From: Monomorium pharaonis
Taxonomy: Eukaryota > Arthropoda > Insecta > Hymenoptera > Formicidae
DNA: 64,000 nt
NCBI RefSeq assembly: GCF_013373865.1
Contig: NC_050474.1
Location: 15,533,042-15,597,041, forward strand
Direction: 5' to 3'
Made by a program: the position numbers and the translations under genes. Within the stretch, counting starts at the first letter, position 1; each line of letters begins with the position of its first letter. Shown in pieces: positions 33,241-42,779 of the stretch. The notes under the pieces were generated by a model. It had not been told where the DNA came from, searched no databases, and was given only the letters and a program-made list of their open reading frames with translations.

Positions 33241-33607
33241 AACACAGGCACACAAAAAAAGTGATTGGTCTGGCGGACCAGACTAATCAATCCTTATGAA
33301 TTTTGAGCTGAATCCGAATCCAAGGTCATAATTGCAAAGTTAACTCATATTTCCCAACCTCAAAAAAAATTTTCTTTTAATGTTGGTTCGGCGGACCAGA
33401 CTAGTCAATTCGTATGTATTTTGACCCGTTGAATCCAAATCCAAGGTCAGAATTGTAAAGTTAGTTTACATTTCCTAACCTCAAAAAAAAATTTTTTTTT
33501 TAATGTTGGTTCAGCGGACTAGAATAGTGTATTCCTATATATTTTTTGACTCGCTGAATCTAAATCCAAGGTCAGAATTGCTGAATTGGTTCATTTTTTT
33601 CTAACCT
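33241..33607 (+). repeat. subterminal tandem units with GGCGGACC palindrome (left side)
   Basis: Three units of about 115 bp, starting near 33258, 33385 and 33503, each with CGGCGGACCAGACTAGTC-like palindrome, TTTTGA..CGCTGAAT and AAGGTCAGAATTG, followed by an A-rich tail. Such repeats next to the ends are typical transposase-binding sites. Matching inverted units are at 40437-40720 and 40960-41215. Confidence 0.75.
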
Positions 33608-34383
33608 CCCTTATGGAAAAAACACTCTAATTTTGATAGTTTACACTCAAAATTGAGTGTTAATACTCGATTTTTGGAGTTTACTCCCAAATTTAGGTGT
33701 ATACGCTCAAATCTTGAGTATTTACACTAAAGATTGAGTGTTTATACTCGAACATTGAGTGTGTACACCCAATGATTGAGTGTTCATATCAAAGTTTGGA
33801 TTTAAATATTGAATATTTGAAAGTATACTCTCAACATTTGGATATGACACTCAATAAATGAGTATACTTCCAATATAAAGTGTGAACACTGAAACGTACA
33901 CTCAACATCTATCGGTTGAAGGTATACACTTAATATTGAGTGTGCACTCTCAAACAATCAAAATTGGATTAGAAAATGTTAAATAAAAACAAAAGCAAGA
34001 AAAGCAAGTTCAACCGAGATTAAAATTAATCTGCATTGGTAGAAATGGACACAAAACGAATATCTAAAATAAACATTCAACTATAGAGTGTTCAGCTGGC
34101 TTTGAGTATTAATTTGAGTATTACTTTCATCTTGGATGTTTGCCATCTAATTGAGTGTTAATTTCAGTGTTATTCTTAAATTTAGGATTAACATTGAAAT
34201 TAACACTCAATTAGATGGTGAACATTCAAGTTGAGAGTAATAACACTCTAATTAAAAATAAATTAAAGAGCGAACACTCAAGTTGAGTGTTTACTCCTTG
34301 TCCCAAATTATATTCAAGTCCCAATTATATCTAATCATACTTGAGTATTTTTTTAAGTGTTATTTATGTTTTTTCCGTAAAGG
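33608..34383. mobile_element. TIR element with CACTCAATATTGAGTG words (first)
   Basis: The ends are CCCTTATGGAAAAAACACTC and, inverted, CCTTTACGGAAAAAACAT. The body is a chain of palindromic words of about 17 bp such as ACTCAAAATTGAGTGTTAA and TACACTCAATATTGAGTG, so almost every word is its own reverse complement. No gene. It separates the left subterminal units from the rest of the 8-kb element. Confidence 0.72.
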
Positions 34384-34413
34384 TAGATCAACACTAAAAA
34401 AATTTTTATTGAG

Positions 34414-36389
34414 CCCTTACGAAAAAAACACTAAAAATAACACTTAAAAAAATACTCAAGTTGAGTATAATTTGGGACAAGGGGTAAACACTCAATTTAG
34501 TATGCCAAATGTGACTATATTGTCAGCATATGAGCATTCATTATTTAACATATGTTGCCATCATGTTGCTATTAACATGCTGTTAGTTACGGATGGCATA
34601 TCGATGACAACAAGTTGCCGTCAATTTACTGTCAATATGCTGTTAATCATGGATGACAAACTGACAACACGAGTTCGTCAAGTTGCTGTTATAAATCACT
34701 TTTTTGTAAGTAGCAAATTGATGCTGATATGTTACAATCAATCTGTCGTTGTTAGAATTAGAATTCACATGAGTTCAGTTTGACAGACATAATGCTGACG
34801 CACCTTGTTCTAAGTTTGTCAAAATTAGTTGCTTCAACGATTGTTGGCGATTTGACAGCAAACTCGCTGCATTTGGCTATCTGGGAAATGACGCAAACTT
34901 TGAGCGAAGTTCGCCGCAAACTCGAGCAAATCTTTGCAGCAAAATTACGACAAAGTGTATCCGCATTAAGCTTAGCTTTTGCTGACAAGGCTTGTTGTAA
35001 ATAGTATGACGCATATTTTATGCAAATAACAGGGTAAAACTTGCTAATAACAAGCATAACAACAAATTTGCAGCAAGAACAAGGCAAACCTTACTGTACA
35101 CAATATGATAGCAAATTTGTGGCAAAAACAAGGCAAACCGTGCCATGCACAATATGATAACAAATTTGTGGCAAGAACAGGACAAATCTTGTCGAAATTA
35201 AGATCAACAAAAATGATATATTGGACTGATTAGTCCAATATCATATGTGAATGGTGCAATCGTACTTGGTTCTCTGTTCTCGACGAACTCCTTTTATTAA
35301 TCCAGTAGGTAAATCTTTTTCACGAAAAATGCGCCATCTCGAGATAGATAGTAAAGTCATCCAGAAATAAAGTTTAAAACCCGATAATGCAACCCTGTTA
35401 TTTGCATAAAATGTGCGTCATACTATTTGCGACAAGCCTTGCCAGCAAAAACTAAGCTGTTTACGGACACACTTTGTCGCAATTTTGTTGCAAGTGTGCT
35501 CGGCAAGTTTTATTTTGTGCTTGCTACTAATTTGCCGTTATTCCATGCTTAACAAGATTTCCTGTCCCTGCCATAAATTTATTGTTATGTCGTGTGGCAA
35601 GGTTTGCTCTGTTATTTGCTTAAATTTTACATTTTATCATGTCGGAGCAAACCTTGTAATTTCTCTACGTAATATTTATGTACAAGTCTTTCTCTGTTAT
35701 TTACAGCATCGTGTGATGAAAACTTTTGCCGTAAATTTGCTCGAAACTTTTAGAAGATAAAGAAACAGATAATTACTTGTCATAAAATTATTGTCAAAAT
35801 TGAAACAATCCTTGCTTTAAAGCTTTTACGATATGTGATTTTAACAGGCCTGGCTAGTTGGGTAATTGAGTGTTAATTTCAATGTTAATTTTAAATTTAA
35901 GAATAACACTGAAATGAACATTCAATTAGATGGCAAACATCCAAGTTGAAAGTAATACTCAAATTAATACTCAAAGCCAGCTGAACACTCTAGTTGAATG
36001 TTTATTTTAGATATTTGTTTTATGTCCATTTCTATCAATGCAGATTAATTTTAATCTCGGTTGAATTTGCTTTTTTTGCTTTTGTTTTTATTTAATATTT
36101 TCATATTCAATGTTTGAGAGTGCACACTCAATATTAAGTGTATACCTTCAACCGATAGACGTTGAGTATACATCCCCAACGTTTCAGTGTTCACACTTTA
36201 TGTTGGAAATATACATTCATTTCTTGAGTGTCATATCCAAATGTTGAGAGTATACTTTTAAACATTCAGTATTTAAATCCAAACTTTAATATGAATACTC
36301 AATCATTGGATGTATACACTCAATGTTCGAGTATAAACACTCAATTTTGAGTGTAAATTCTCAAAATTAGAGTGTCTTTACTGTAAAGG
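34414..36389. mobile_element. TIR element with CACTCAATATTGAGTG words (second, palindromic)
   Basis: It starts CCCTTACGAAAAAAACAC and ends AATTAGAGTGTCTTTACTGT with AAAGG, inverted relatives of the first copy. The arms contain the same words, and the inner arms (34880-35040 against 35390-35520) match inverted, with CAAGGCTTGTTGTAAATAGT and ATTTTATGCAAATAACAGG. The exact centre is a hairpin, ATATTGGACTGATTAGTCCA at 35217-35236. The whole 2-kb unit can fold back. The open frames inside (34472-34783, 35413-35760) look like chance. Confidence 0.7.
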
Positions 36390-36669
36390 CAGTGGACCAG
36401 ACTAGACTATTTTTATGTATTTTGACCCGCTGAATCCAAATTTAAGGTCAGAATTGCTGAATTGGCTTATTTTTTTCTAACTTCAAAAAAACACCTTGTA
36501 AAAGCAGTTTGTGTCACAAATGTATAATCCAGAGTATGCAGGCTTGCGTAACCACATTATCCGGGGAAAATTCAATACGTACAAATATGAGCTTCTGTAA
36601 ATAAATAGCGTAGAAAATTCACTCCCTTTTTCGATTATATCTCGTTTATTCTCGAAGGTTTGGATTAAT

Positions 36670-37640
36670 AAACAAACTGAAACCTGAATGTTACAAGTCT
36701 GATCAGTGGAAAGTATTCATCGATTTTTCTAAGAGAAGTTTGAAAGCAGTGTTGCTGCACAATTTCAAATGTATATGCCTTCATTCCAGTAGCGCACTCG
36801 GTAGTAATAAAAGAAGAGTACACAAACCTGAAAACAGTTCTTGAAAAAATTAAATACAGAGAACATAGAGGCAAATTTGTGGAGGTCTAAAAATTCTCAT
36901 CATGCTATTGGTTCAACAATCAGATTACACAAAAAATCCTTGCTTCTTATGTGAATGGGATAGTAGAGATCGAACGAACCATTACATAAGAAAAGAATGG
37001 CCAACAAGAACGTCTTTGCAACCTGGGTCTAAAAACATCATAAATAAACCGTTAGTTGAGCCTTCAAAAGTTCTTCTTCCACCTCTTCATATCAAATTAA
37101 AACTCATGAAACAATGGGTAAAAGCTCTGAATAAAAAATGTGAATGCTACCAATATTTACAAGAAAAATTTTCCAACATCTTTGATGCAAAATTGCGAGA
37201 AGAAATTTTCGATGGACTTCGAATACGTAAAATGTTAATAATTTTGTCACCAAAATGAATGAAGACAAAAGAGCACCATGGCTGAGTTTCAAAGATGTCA
37301 CAAAAAATTTTTTAGAATTCCACAAATGTCAAGATTACAGACAAAGGATGGCGGAAATGATGCAGAACTAGGTTGCTTAACGAATCTTAAGTTGTTGCAT
37401 TTCTTGGATTCTCATATCGACTACTTCCCAGAAAATCTAATATTATTTTAATTATAGTATATAATTTTAATTATATTGTGAAGAACAGGAAGAAAGATTT
37501 CATCAGGACATCAAGAAGATGGAGCATCGGTATCAAAGCAAGTGGGATGTGAACGTGATGGCTCATTTCTGCTGGACGCTCAAACGAGATGTAATCTCTG
37601 TGAAAGGGAAGAAACGTAAGAGAAAGCCATTTCACAAAAC
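36670..37640 (+). pseudogene. uncharacterised transposon protein, decayed copy 2
   Basis: The + strand frames give, in order: DQWKVFIDFSKRSLKAVLLH, a broken stretch to 36890, PCFLCEWDSRDRTNHYIRK, LVEPSKVLLPPLHIKLKLMK, CYQYLQEKFSNIFDAKL, and near 37490-37640 ERFHQDIKKMEHRYQSKW and FCWTLKRD. At least four stops or frameshifts interrupt it. I recognise the block order (CEWDSR, PPLHIKLGLMK, ERFHQDI, YCWTLKRD) as that of an uncharacterised protein family common in arthropod and cnidarian genomes, probably transposon-borne. No catalytic triad is assigned. It may encode the transposase of the ACACAGGCACAC elements. Confidence 0.75.
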
Positions 37641-38171
37641 CTTTGAGAATAAATAAGTTAGATACAATAGAAAAAGAGAATAAATGTTTTACGTTATTCA
37701 TTCACTGAAGTTTAGACTTGTCATACGTATTGAATTTTCCCCGGCCCAGGCAGCAAGGTGACGTCCACTGGACGTCAATAATTCGTCATTTAAGGTCGCG
37801 GACGTCATGTTACCAAATTAAGACGTAATAGTAACGTCATTTTTTGACCTATTAATTACGTCAGTCATTTATCCATCCTACAACGTATTTCCGACGTCAT
37901 ATGCTTGACTAATTAATAACGTCAGTTAATTGATATTTTATATATATTTTATAAATATTGCGTGCTGTCTAAAGTATAATTTAGCTTTATTAAAAGAACA
38001 GAGCAAAAATTTTTATAAGTTATTCCACATGTTATTTCGCATACGTAAAAATCAGGAAAAAAACTGTAAATTTATATTTATTTATAAAAATATTAGTTAA
38101 CTACAAGTTTCATGTTTCTAACATCTATTAAACTGATCTATAACAAATATATATGTATTCATGAGCATCAA

Positions 38172-39976
38172 CCCACATAGAAATAAAACCTCCAGTAGAC
38201 GTCTAATGGACATCTGCCATGGAAGTATAAACTTCCAGTGGACGTTCATTAGACGTCCAATATAGAGCCATTAGAAATCCACAGTTCCGCATGTGGACGT
38301 CCATTAGACCTTCATTAGAGGTCATCAAAGAGGTCTATTAGACGTTGTGTGGATCATTAATAGAGGCTTCACGGAGCCTCGATGGATGACTGACGGACGT
38401 TTCGTGGATCATTAGTAGAAGCTTCATGGAGCCTCGATAGATGATTGACAAAATAAAAATTTAAAATAAAAATTTTATTTTTTTTAAATTATTTTTATCA
38501 ACAGTACATACTAAATTTAGGACAAATTTTTATTAATTAATTAAATTTAAATTATATTATTTTATTTTATTCTTACTTGCCTCTGGTTTTGAACCCGGGA
38601 CCTTAGGATTACGAACCTTGTACTCTATCCGCTATGCCAATTTGACTCATCGATATGGGTACTTGTTATTGTCTACATATACATATATGTTATAAACTGA
38701 CGCAATTATATTATTTTTTATAAAAGCAATTAAATTTTGCAAAACATATTAAAAATAAATAGCATTAATTAATTTATTTTTAATTTCATTGTTAAATTTA
38801 TTTTTTTCCCTAACCTTAATAATTAATTTGATGAAAATTGCGATCTATTTAGCATTAATACTTTAAAGCGTTCAAATGGTTAATTAGATAATTTTAACTA
38901 TATAGATCACATATATTCTAAGAAAAATTGAATAGTACACTTATTATTCTGTTTTTGTATTCAGTACATGATAAATTTAGATTTTGTGCATTTTTTTGTG
39001 CGCAGTAATTATTGTAGACAAATTGTTATTTTTGAAAACATTATCTTTATGATAATTTTTTTTTTAATATCAAATGGATCTCTCATTCAGGATGTTATAG
39101 TGTTGTCTGATTTCTGAGTCAACTACAACGCGCATAGACGGCTAAAAAATCGGACAGCATTGTGATATCTTTTATGAGACATTAAGCTGATATCATTTAG
39201 CTGTGATATCATAAGGATAACATTTTCAAGAAACTTAAATGAAACTCTTCCATGAGATATCTCAAAGACCTTTCTTAGTAGACGTCTCTGATAAATGTTA
39301 CCATTTGGACATCATTTCCAAGATATCTAAATGTTTTCTTTAAAAAGTTCTCTTAAAGTTTTCATTCTGACAAGCGTGTTGTCTGGGTTAACTTCTACCA
39401 TAAAAATAAATGTTCCATACAGTTATGGAAGTTTAATGGATACCTAATGGACGTCTATCTAACTTCCATCATGGAAGTAAATGTTCCATAGAGCTATGAA
39501 AGTTTAATGGATTCTTAATGAACGTCTGTCTAACTTCCATCATGGAAATAATGTTCCATAGAGCTATGGAAGTTTAGTGGATCCCTAATAGACGTCCATC
39601 TAACTTCCATTATGGAAGAAAACATCCAATGGAGCTATGGATGTTTAATGGATCTCTAATGGATGTCTATCTAACTTCCACCATGGAGGTAAACCTCCAA
39701 TGGAGCCATGGACGTTTACCGGATCTTTAATGGACGTCTGTCTAACTTCCGCCATGGAAGTAAACCTTCAATGGAGCCATGGAAGTTTACTGGATCCCTA
39801 ATGGACGTCTAGCTAACTTCCGCCATGGAGGTAAACCTCCAATGGAGCTAAGGAAGTTTACTAGACCTCTAATGGACGTCCATCTGACTTCCACCATGGA
39901 CATAGACGTCCCATGGATCTATGGAGGTTTAATGGACGTCCATTGGACATCCACTGGATGCCAATTTCTACGTGGG
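38172..39976. mobile_element. element with CCCACATAGAAAT ends and GGACGTCCAT words, copy 2
   Basis: It starts CCCACATAGAAATAAAACCT and ends CCAATTTCTACGTGGG. The right arm (39400-39970) contains at least seven repeats of about 75 bp with ATGGACGTC(C/T)ATCTAACTTC and CCATCATGGAAGTAAA. The left arm (38190-38440) has similar words inverted. The AT-rich middle (38450-38930) recurs in the element at 48549-49695. No gene. Confidence 0.72.
38575..38655 (-). pseudogene. tRNA-like segment, copy 1
   Basis: On the - strand TGGCATAGCGGATAGAGTA resembles a tRNA A box (TRGCNNAGYGG), and CCCGGGTTCAAAACC resembles a B box 40 nt further on. The T stem and acceptor stem do not pair well, so it is not an intact tRNA gene. 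A second, similar copy is at 49005-49100. Both lie in the same AT-rich repeated block, as in a tRNA-derived SINE head. Confidence 0.55.
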
Positions 39977-40085
39977 AAGTGTTTAGGGATCATCACGAAG
40001 TGCTAGGTTGCGTACGATCTTCAAAGTCAAGCAACGTCGACGGCGGTTCAGAATTGGATAGGTGACCGCGGAAATTAGGCAATCC
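39977..40085 (+). pseudogene. 5S rRNA-like segment, copy 1
   Basis: CAAAGTCAAGCAACGTCGAC and GAATTGGATAGGTGACCGCG match the A-box-to-C-box internal promoter region of 5S rRNA (AAGTTAAGCAACGTCGGGC, TTGGATGGGTGACCGCC). The rest of 5S is not clear. A second copy with the same upstream context (GATCATCACGA) is at 52800-52890. This points to a 5S-derived SINE rather than an rRNA gene. Confidence 0.7.
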
Positions 40086-40436
40086 CAGATGTGACCATGG
40101 TGTGGTGGGTAACGATGCTTGTTGAGAAACAACGTAAATTTTTTTTTTAGATAATAATTATGTTATTTCAATATTTTCACAATGCAAGTACTCCATATGT
40201 AGAACATATACCCGAAATATTTTCTAAAACGTCAAAATAACGGCGACTTTTACTACCTGGGATAGTCATAAAAATGACGTTAAAATGTCGTCTTTATTGT
40301 GACGTCAACGGTCTGTGACATTAAACCGTCATTTTAATGTCATTAAGACGTCAATTAGTGACGTCTGCTTCGTCATAAAATGACCAAAAAATGACGTCAA
40401 TTAGACGACACCTTGCTACCTGGGGGGTTACGCAAG

Positions 40437-41220
40437 TCTGCACGCTCTAGATTATACATTTGTGACCCAAACTGCTTTTGCAAGGTATTTTTTTAATGTT
40501 AGGAAGAAATGAGCCAATTCAGCAATTCTGATCTTAAATTTCGATTCAGCGGGTCAAAATACATAAAAATAGACTAGTCTGGTCCGCCGGACTAACATTA
40601 AAAAAAAATGTTTTTTTGAGGTTAGGAAATAATAACCCAATTCAGCAATTATGACCTAGATTTAAATTCAGCGGGTCGAAATACATAAGGATAGACTAGT
40701 CTGGTTCGCCGGACCAACATATCAAGTAAATCTTCTCTGGAAAGATCTTGGAACATCGGTAAAATTGCTTCCGCGACGTCTTTATGCAGCGGAGCTGGAT
40801 GTTTATGCTCTTCACGTCGGTGTTCGGCGCTCATTTTGAATTGTTCCGGTGCTTATTCATACTTAGAGCCTTAAAAATATGTTCTCTGGATAGGATACTA
40901 TCGATTTAAGCAACAACAAAAAAATTGATTTTTTTTTTGCCTCTGAACCCCTTTACCCTTTTAAAGAAAATTTGTTTTTGGGATTTGGACAAAATGAACC
41001 AATTCAGCAATTCTGACCTTGGATTTGGATTCAGCGGTCAAAATACATAAGAATAGACTAGTCTGGTCCGCCGGACCAACATTAAAAAAAATTTTTTTGG
41101 GCGGTTAGGAAATACGAGCTAACTTTGCAAATCTGATCTTGAATTCAAATTTAGGGGGTCAAAATATATAAGATCTGGTCTGGTCCGCCGGACTAATCAC
41201 TTTTTTTGTGTGCCTGTGTA
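40437..41220 (-). repeat. subterminal units with GGCGGACC palindrome (right side)
   Basis: Inverted counterparts of the units at 33241-33607: two at 40500-40720 and two at 40975-41215, each with GACTAGTCTGGTCCGCCGGA and GATTCAGCGGGTCAAAATAC. They are separated by 240 bp containing the short open frame at 40720-40834. The final bases TTTTTTTGTGTGCCTGTGT are the right terminus. Confidence 0.75.
40720..40834 (-). other. short open frame in the right arm of the 8-kb element
   Basis: The - strand frame opens with MSAEHRREEHKHPAPLHKDV and goes on with AILPMFQDLSREDLLDM before running into the subterminal repeat at 40720. Base composition is richer in GC than its surroundings and the residue mix is protein-like. 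It could be an N-terminal exon of a transposon gene on the opposite strand to the 36670 protein. I do not recognise it. Confidence 0.4.
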
Positions 41221-41345
41221 ATTTTTAATTAATTATATAAGTCGACAGCTGGCGCACCATTTACGATTTATAGGGTGCGTTAAGAGTTTCTATTGCTTTT
41301 TTGACAATTCCCGACAGTTCTCGCATAGTTCCGACTATTTCGAGA

Positions 41346-42078
41346 CTGGACAAATACAATTTGGACACGATAAAAATGTACACCGTGCAATTGGACACGT
41401 AAAATTTGTACATCGCAAAGTTGTACACCGTAAAATTGTACACCGTTCATTTAGACACGTAAAAGTTGTATACCGCAAACATGTACACCGCAAACTTGTA
41501 CACTGCAACCTAGTACACCGCAAACTTGTACACCGCAAACTTGTACACCGCAAACTTGTACACCGCAAACTTGTACACCGCAAAGTTATACACCGCAAAT
41601 TTGTACACCGCAAACTTGTACACCGCAAAGTTGTACACCACAAAGTTTTGCGTAGAAAGTCGCAAACCCATGTGGTGCAGAGAATGATTTGCACACACAC
41701 ACACGCACACACGCACGCACGCACGCACGCACGCACGCACGGGTGATGCAAGGGGGGAGGGCTTCGACCTCCCTTTCACACCCATCCCGTCGAAGTCGCT
41801 AACCCATGTTACACGTTGCAAACAAAGTAAGGTTTATACATATTAGCAGATTTCCAATACAATATACACGGTGTACCACTTTGCAGTGTACAACTTTGCG
41901 GTGTACAAGTTTGCGATGTACAAGTTTGCGGTGTACATACAACTTTGCGGTGTATAACTTTGCGATGTACAAGTTTGCGGTGAACAAGTTTGCGGTGTAC
42001 AACTTTGCAGTGTACAAATTTTACGTGTCCAATTGCACGGTGTACATTTTTGTCGTGTCCAAATTGTAATTTGTCCAG
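41346..42078. mobile_element. word-array element (GTGTACAAGTTTGCG vocabulary)
   Basis: The left arm starts CTGGACAAATACAATTTGGA and the right arm ends CCAAATTGTAATTTGTCCAG, perfectly inverted. Between them are arrays of 15-bp words, about 13 at the left (TTGTACACCGCAAAC in this orientation) and about 9 at the right (GTGTACAAGTTTGCG). The core at 41660-41830 has TCGCAAACCCATGTGGTGCA, a CA/CGCA tract, GGGGGGAGGGCTTCG and CCATCCCGTCGAAGTCGCTA, as in the other copies. No 8-bp duplication is apparent at these edges, and words of a related type continue to 42230, so it may be part of a larger composite. Confidence 0.75.
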
Positions 42079-42440
42079 AATTTATTTTTCCTGTGTACAA
42101 AATTACCGTGTCCAAAATTCCTGTGTCGAAATGAACCATGTCCATTTGAAACGTGTACATTATTTTGTGTTCATTTGCATCGTGTCCATTTGCACTGTGT
42201 CCAATTGTATTGTGTCCAAGTGAACCCTCCCGGATTTTTCAGGGCACCCCTACAGACGAGATGGGTGCGGAAGGAGCCTTGCACCGCCCCGCGCGCGCAA
42301 AGCATTCTCTGCACCACATGGGTTTGCGGCTGTGTCCGTTTTGCACTGTGTCCGTTTGTTACTGTATCCGTTTGTTATTATGTCCGTTTCGCACTGTGTC
42401 CGTTTGTACTGTGTCCATTTGATTTGAATCCGAAATCGAG
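42079..42440. mobile_element. composite word-array with second core
   Basis: Words GTGTCCATTTGCACT, GTGTACATTATTTT and GTGTCCAAGTGAACC lead to a second core at 42230-42330 (TTTTTCAGGGCACCCCTACA, GAGATGGGTGCGGAAGGAGC, CACATGGGTTTGCGGC). After it come the GTGTCCGTTTGTTACT words of copies A and B to 42420. Three vocabularies meet here within 1.1 kb, which suggests recombination between family members or nested insertion. Confidence 0.7.
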
Positions 42441-42445
42441 AGAAA

Positions 42446-42716
42446 GATTGAGTCACTCCAAAGTAAGGTGCAGATTATGTTAGACGAGTTTCAGAGACAG
42501 CTCAACAGTGACTCATTATGCAGACTAATAAGTATCAAGTACCATAATCGAATATCTGTACCATTTGCGTATCATATTCCAAACATGTCTGAGAAACAAT
42601 TGCTGGTGGAGAAGTTGCATACTCCAGCGAGAAAAAAGAGTAAGGCCAAAAACAGACCAAAAATCGCCTATTTCACTACTCTTGAATTCCGACTTGAATT
42701 TGGTGCTAAACAATAA
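42446..42716 (+). CDS. unidentified open frame, possible gene fragment
   Basis: The frame, open from about 42431, reads IERKIESLQSKVQIMLDEFQ and on through QLLVEKLHTPARKKSKAKNR to FRLEFGAKQ and a stop at 42716. The first part has heptad-like hydrophobic spacing, and the middle is basic. The residue mix is that of a real protein and not of repeat translation, but I do not recognise it and see no homologue in the window. It abuts the end of a word-array element, so it might be a captured fragment or part of an unknown transposon. No splice sites were confirmed. Confidence 0.35.
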
Positions 42717-42779
42717 TTATATATAAGACATTAATCCCCTAGAAGTTTCAAATTGAGCCTCTATCTTCAAGATATGAGA

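Larger units (their letters stand above)
37745..40424. mobile_element. TIR element with CCCAGGCAGCAAG ends
   Basis: It starts CCCAGGCAGCAAGGTGACGT and ends ACACCTTGCTACCTGGG. Subterminal sequence on both sides is dense in GACGTC/TGACGTCA words (TGACGTCCACTGGACGTCAA; ATGACGTCAATTAGACGACA). It is inserted in the ACACAGGCACAC element: flanks ATTGAATTTTCCCCGG and GGTTACGCAAG correspond, inverted, to one continuous sequence at about 36543-36583, which therefore shows the approximate empty site. It contains another element (38172-39976) and a 5S-like segment. Confidence 0.75.
33241..41220 (+). mobile_element. 8-kb DNA element with ACACAGGCACAC ends, carrying nested elements
   Basis: It starts AACACAGGCACACAAAAAAA and ends TTTTTTTGTGTGCCTGTGTA, a perfect inverted pair. 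Both ends carry subterminal units of about 115 bp (three at the left, four at the right in inverse order), each with GGTCTGGCGGACCAGAC-like palindromes and TTTTGACCCGCTGAATCC. The cargo is the uncharacterised protein remnant at 36670-37640. Nested inside are elements at 33608-34383, 34414-36389, 37745-40424 and 38172-39976. Without these the element would be about 2.5 kb. I cannot name its superfamily. Confidence 0.72.

Noticed and set aside
38575..38655. A functional tRNA gene
   Set aside because: A and B boxes are recognisable but the acceptor and T stems do not pair, and the second copy differs at many positions.
39977..40085. A functional 5S rRNA gene
   Set aside because: Only the internal control region is conserved; the 5' and 3' stems are missing and the sequence is part of a dispersed repeat.
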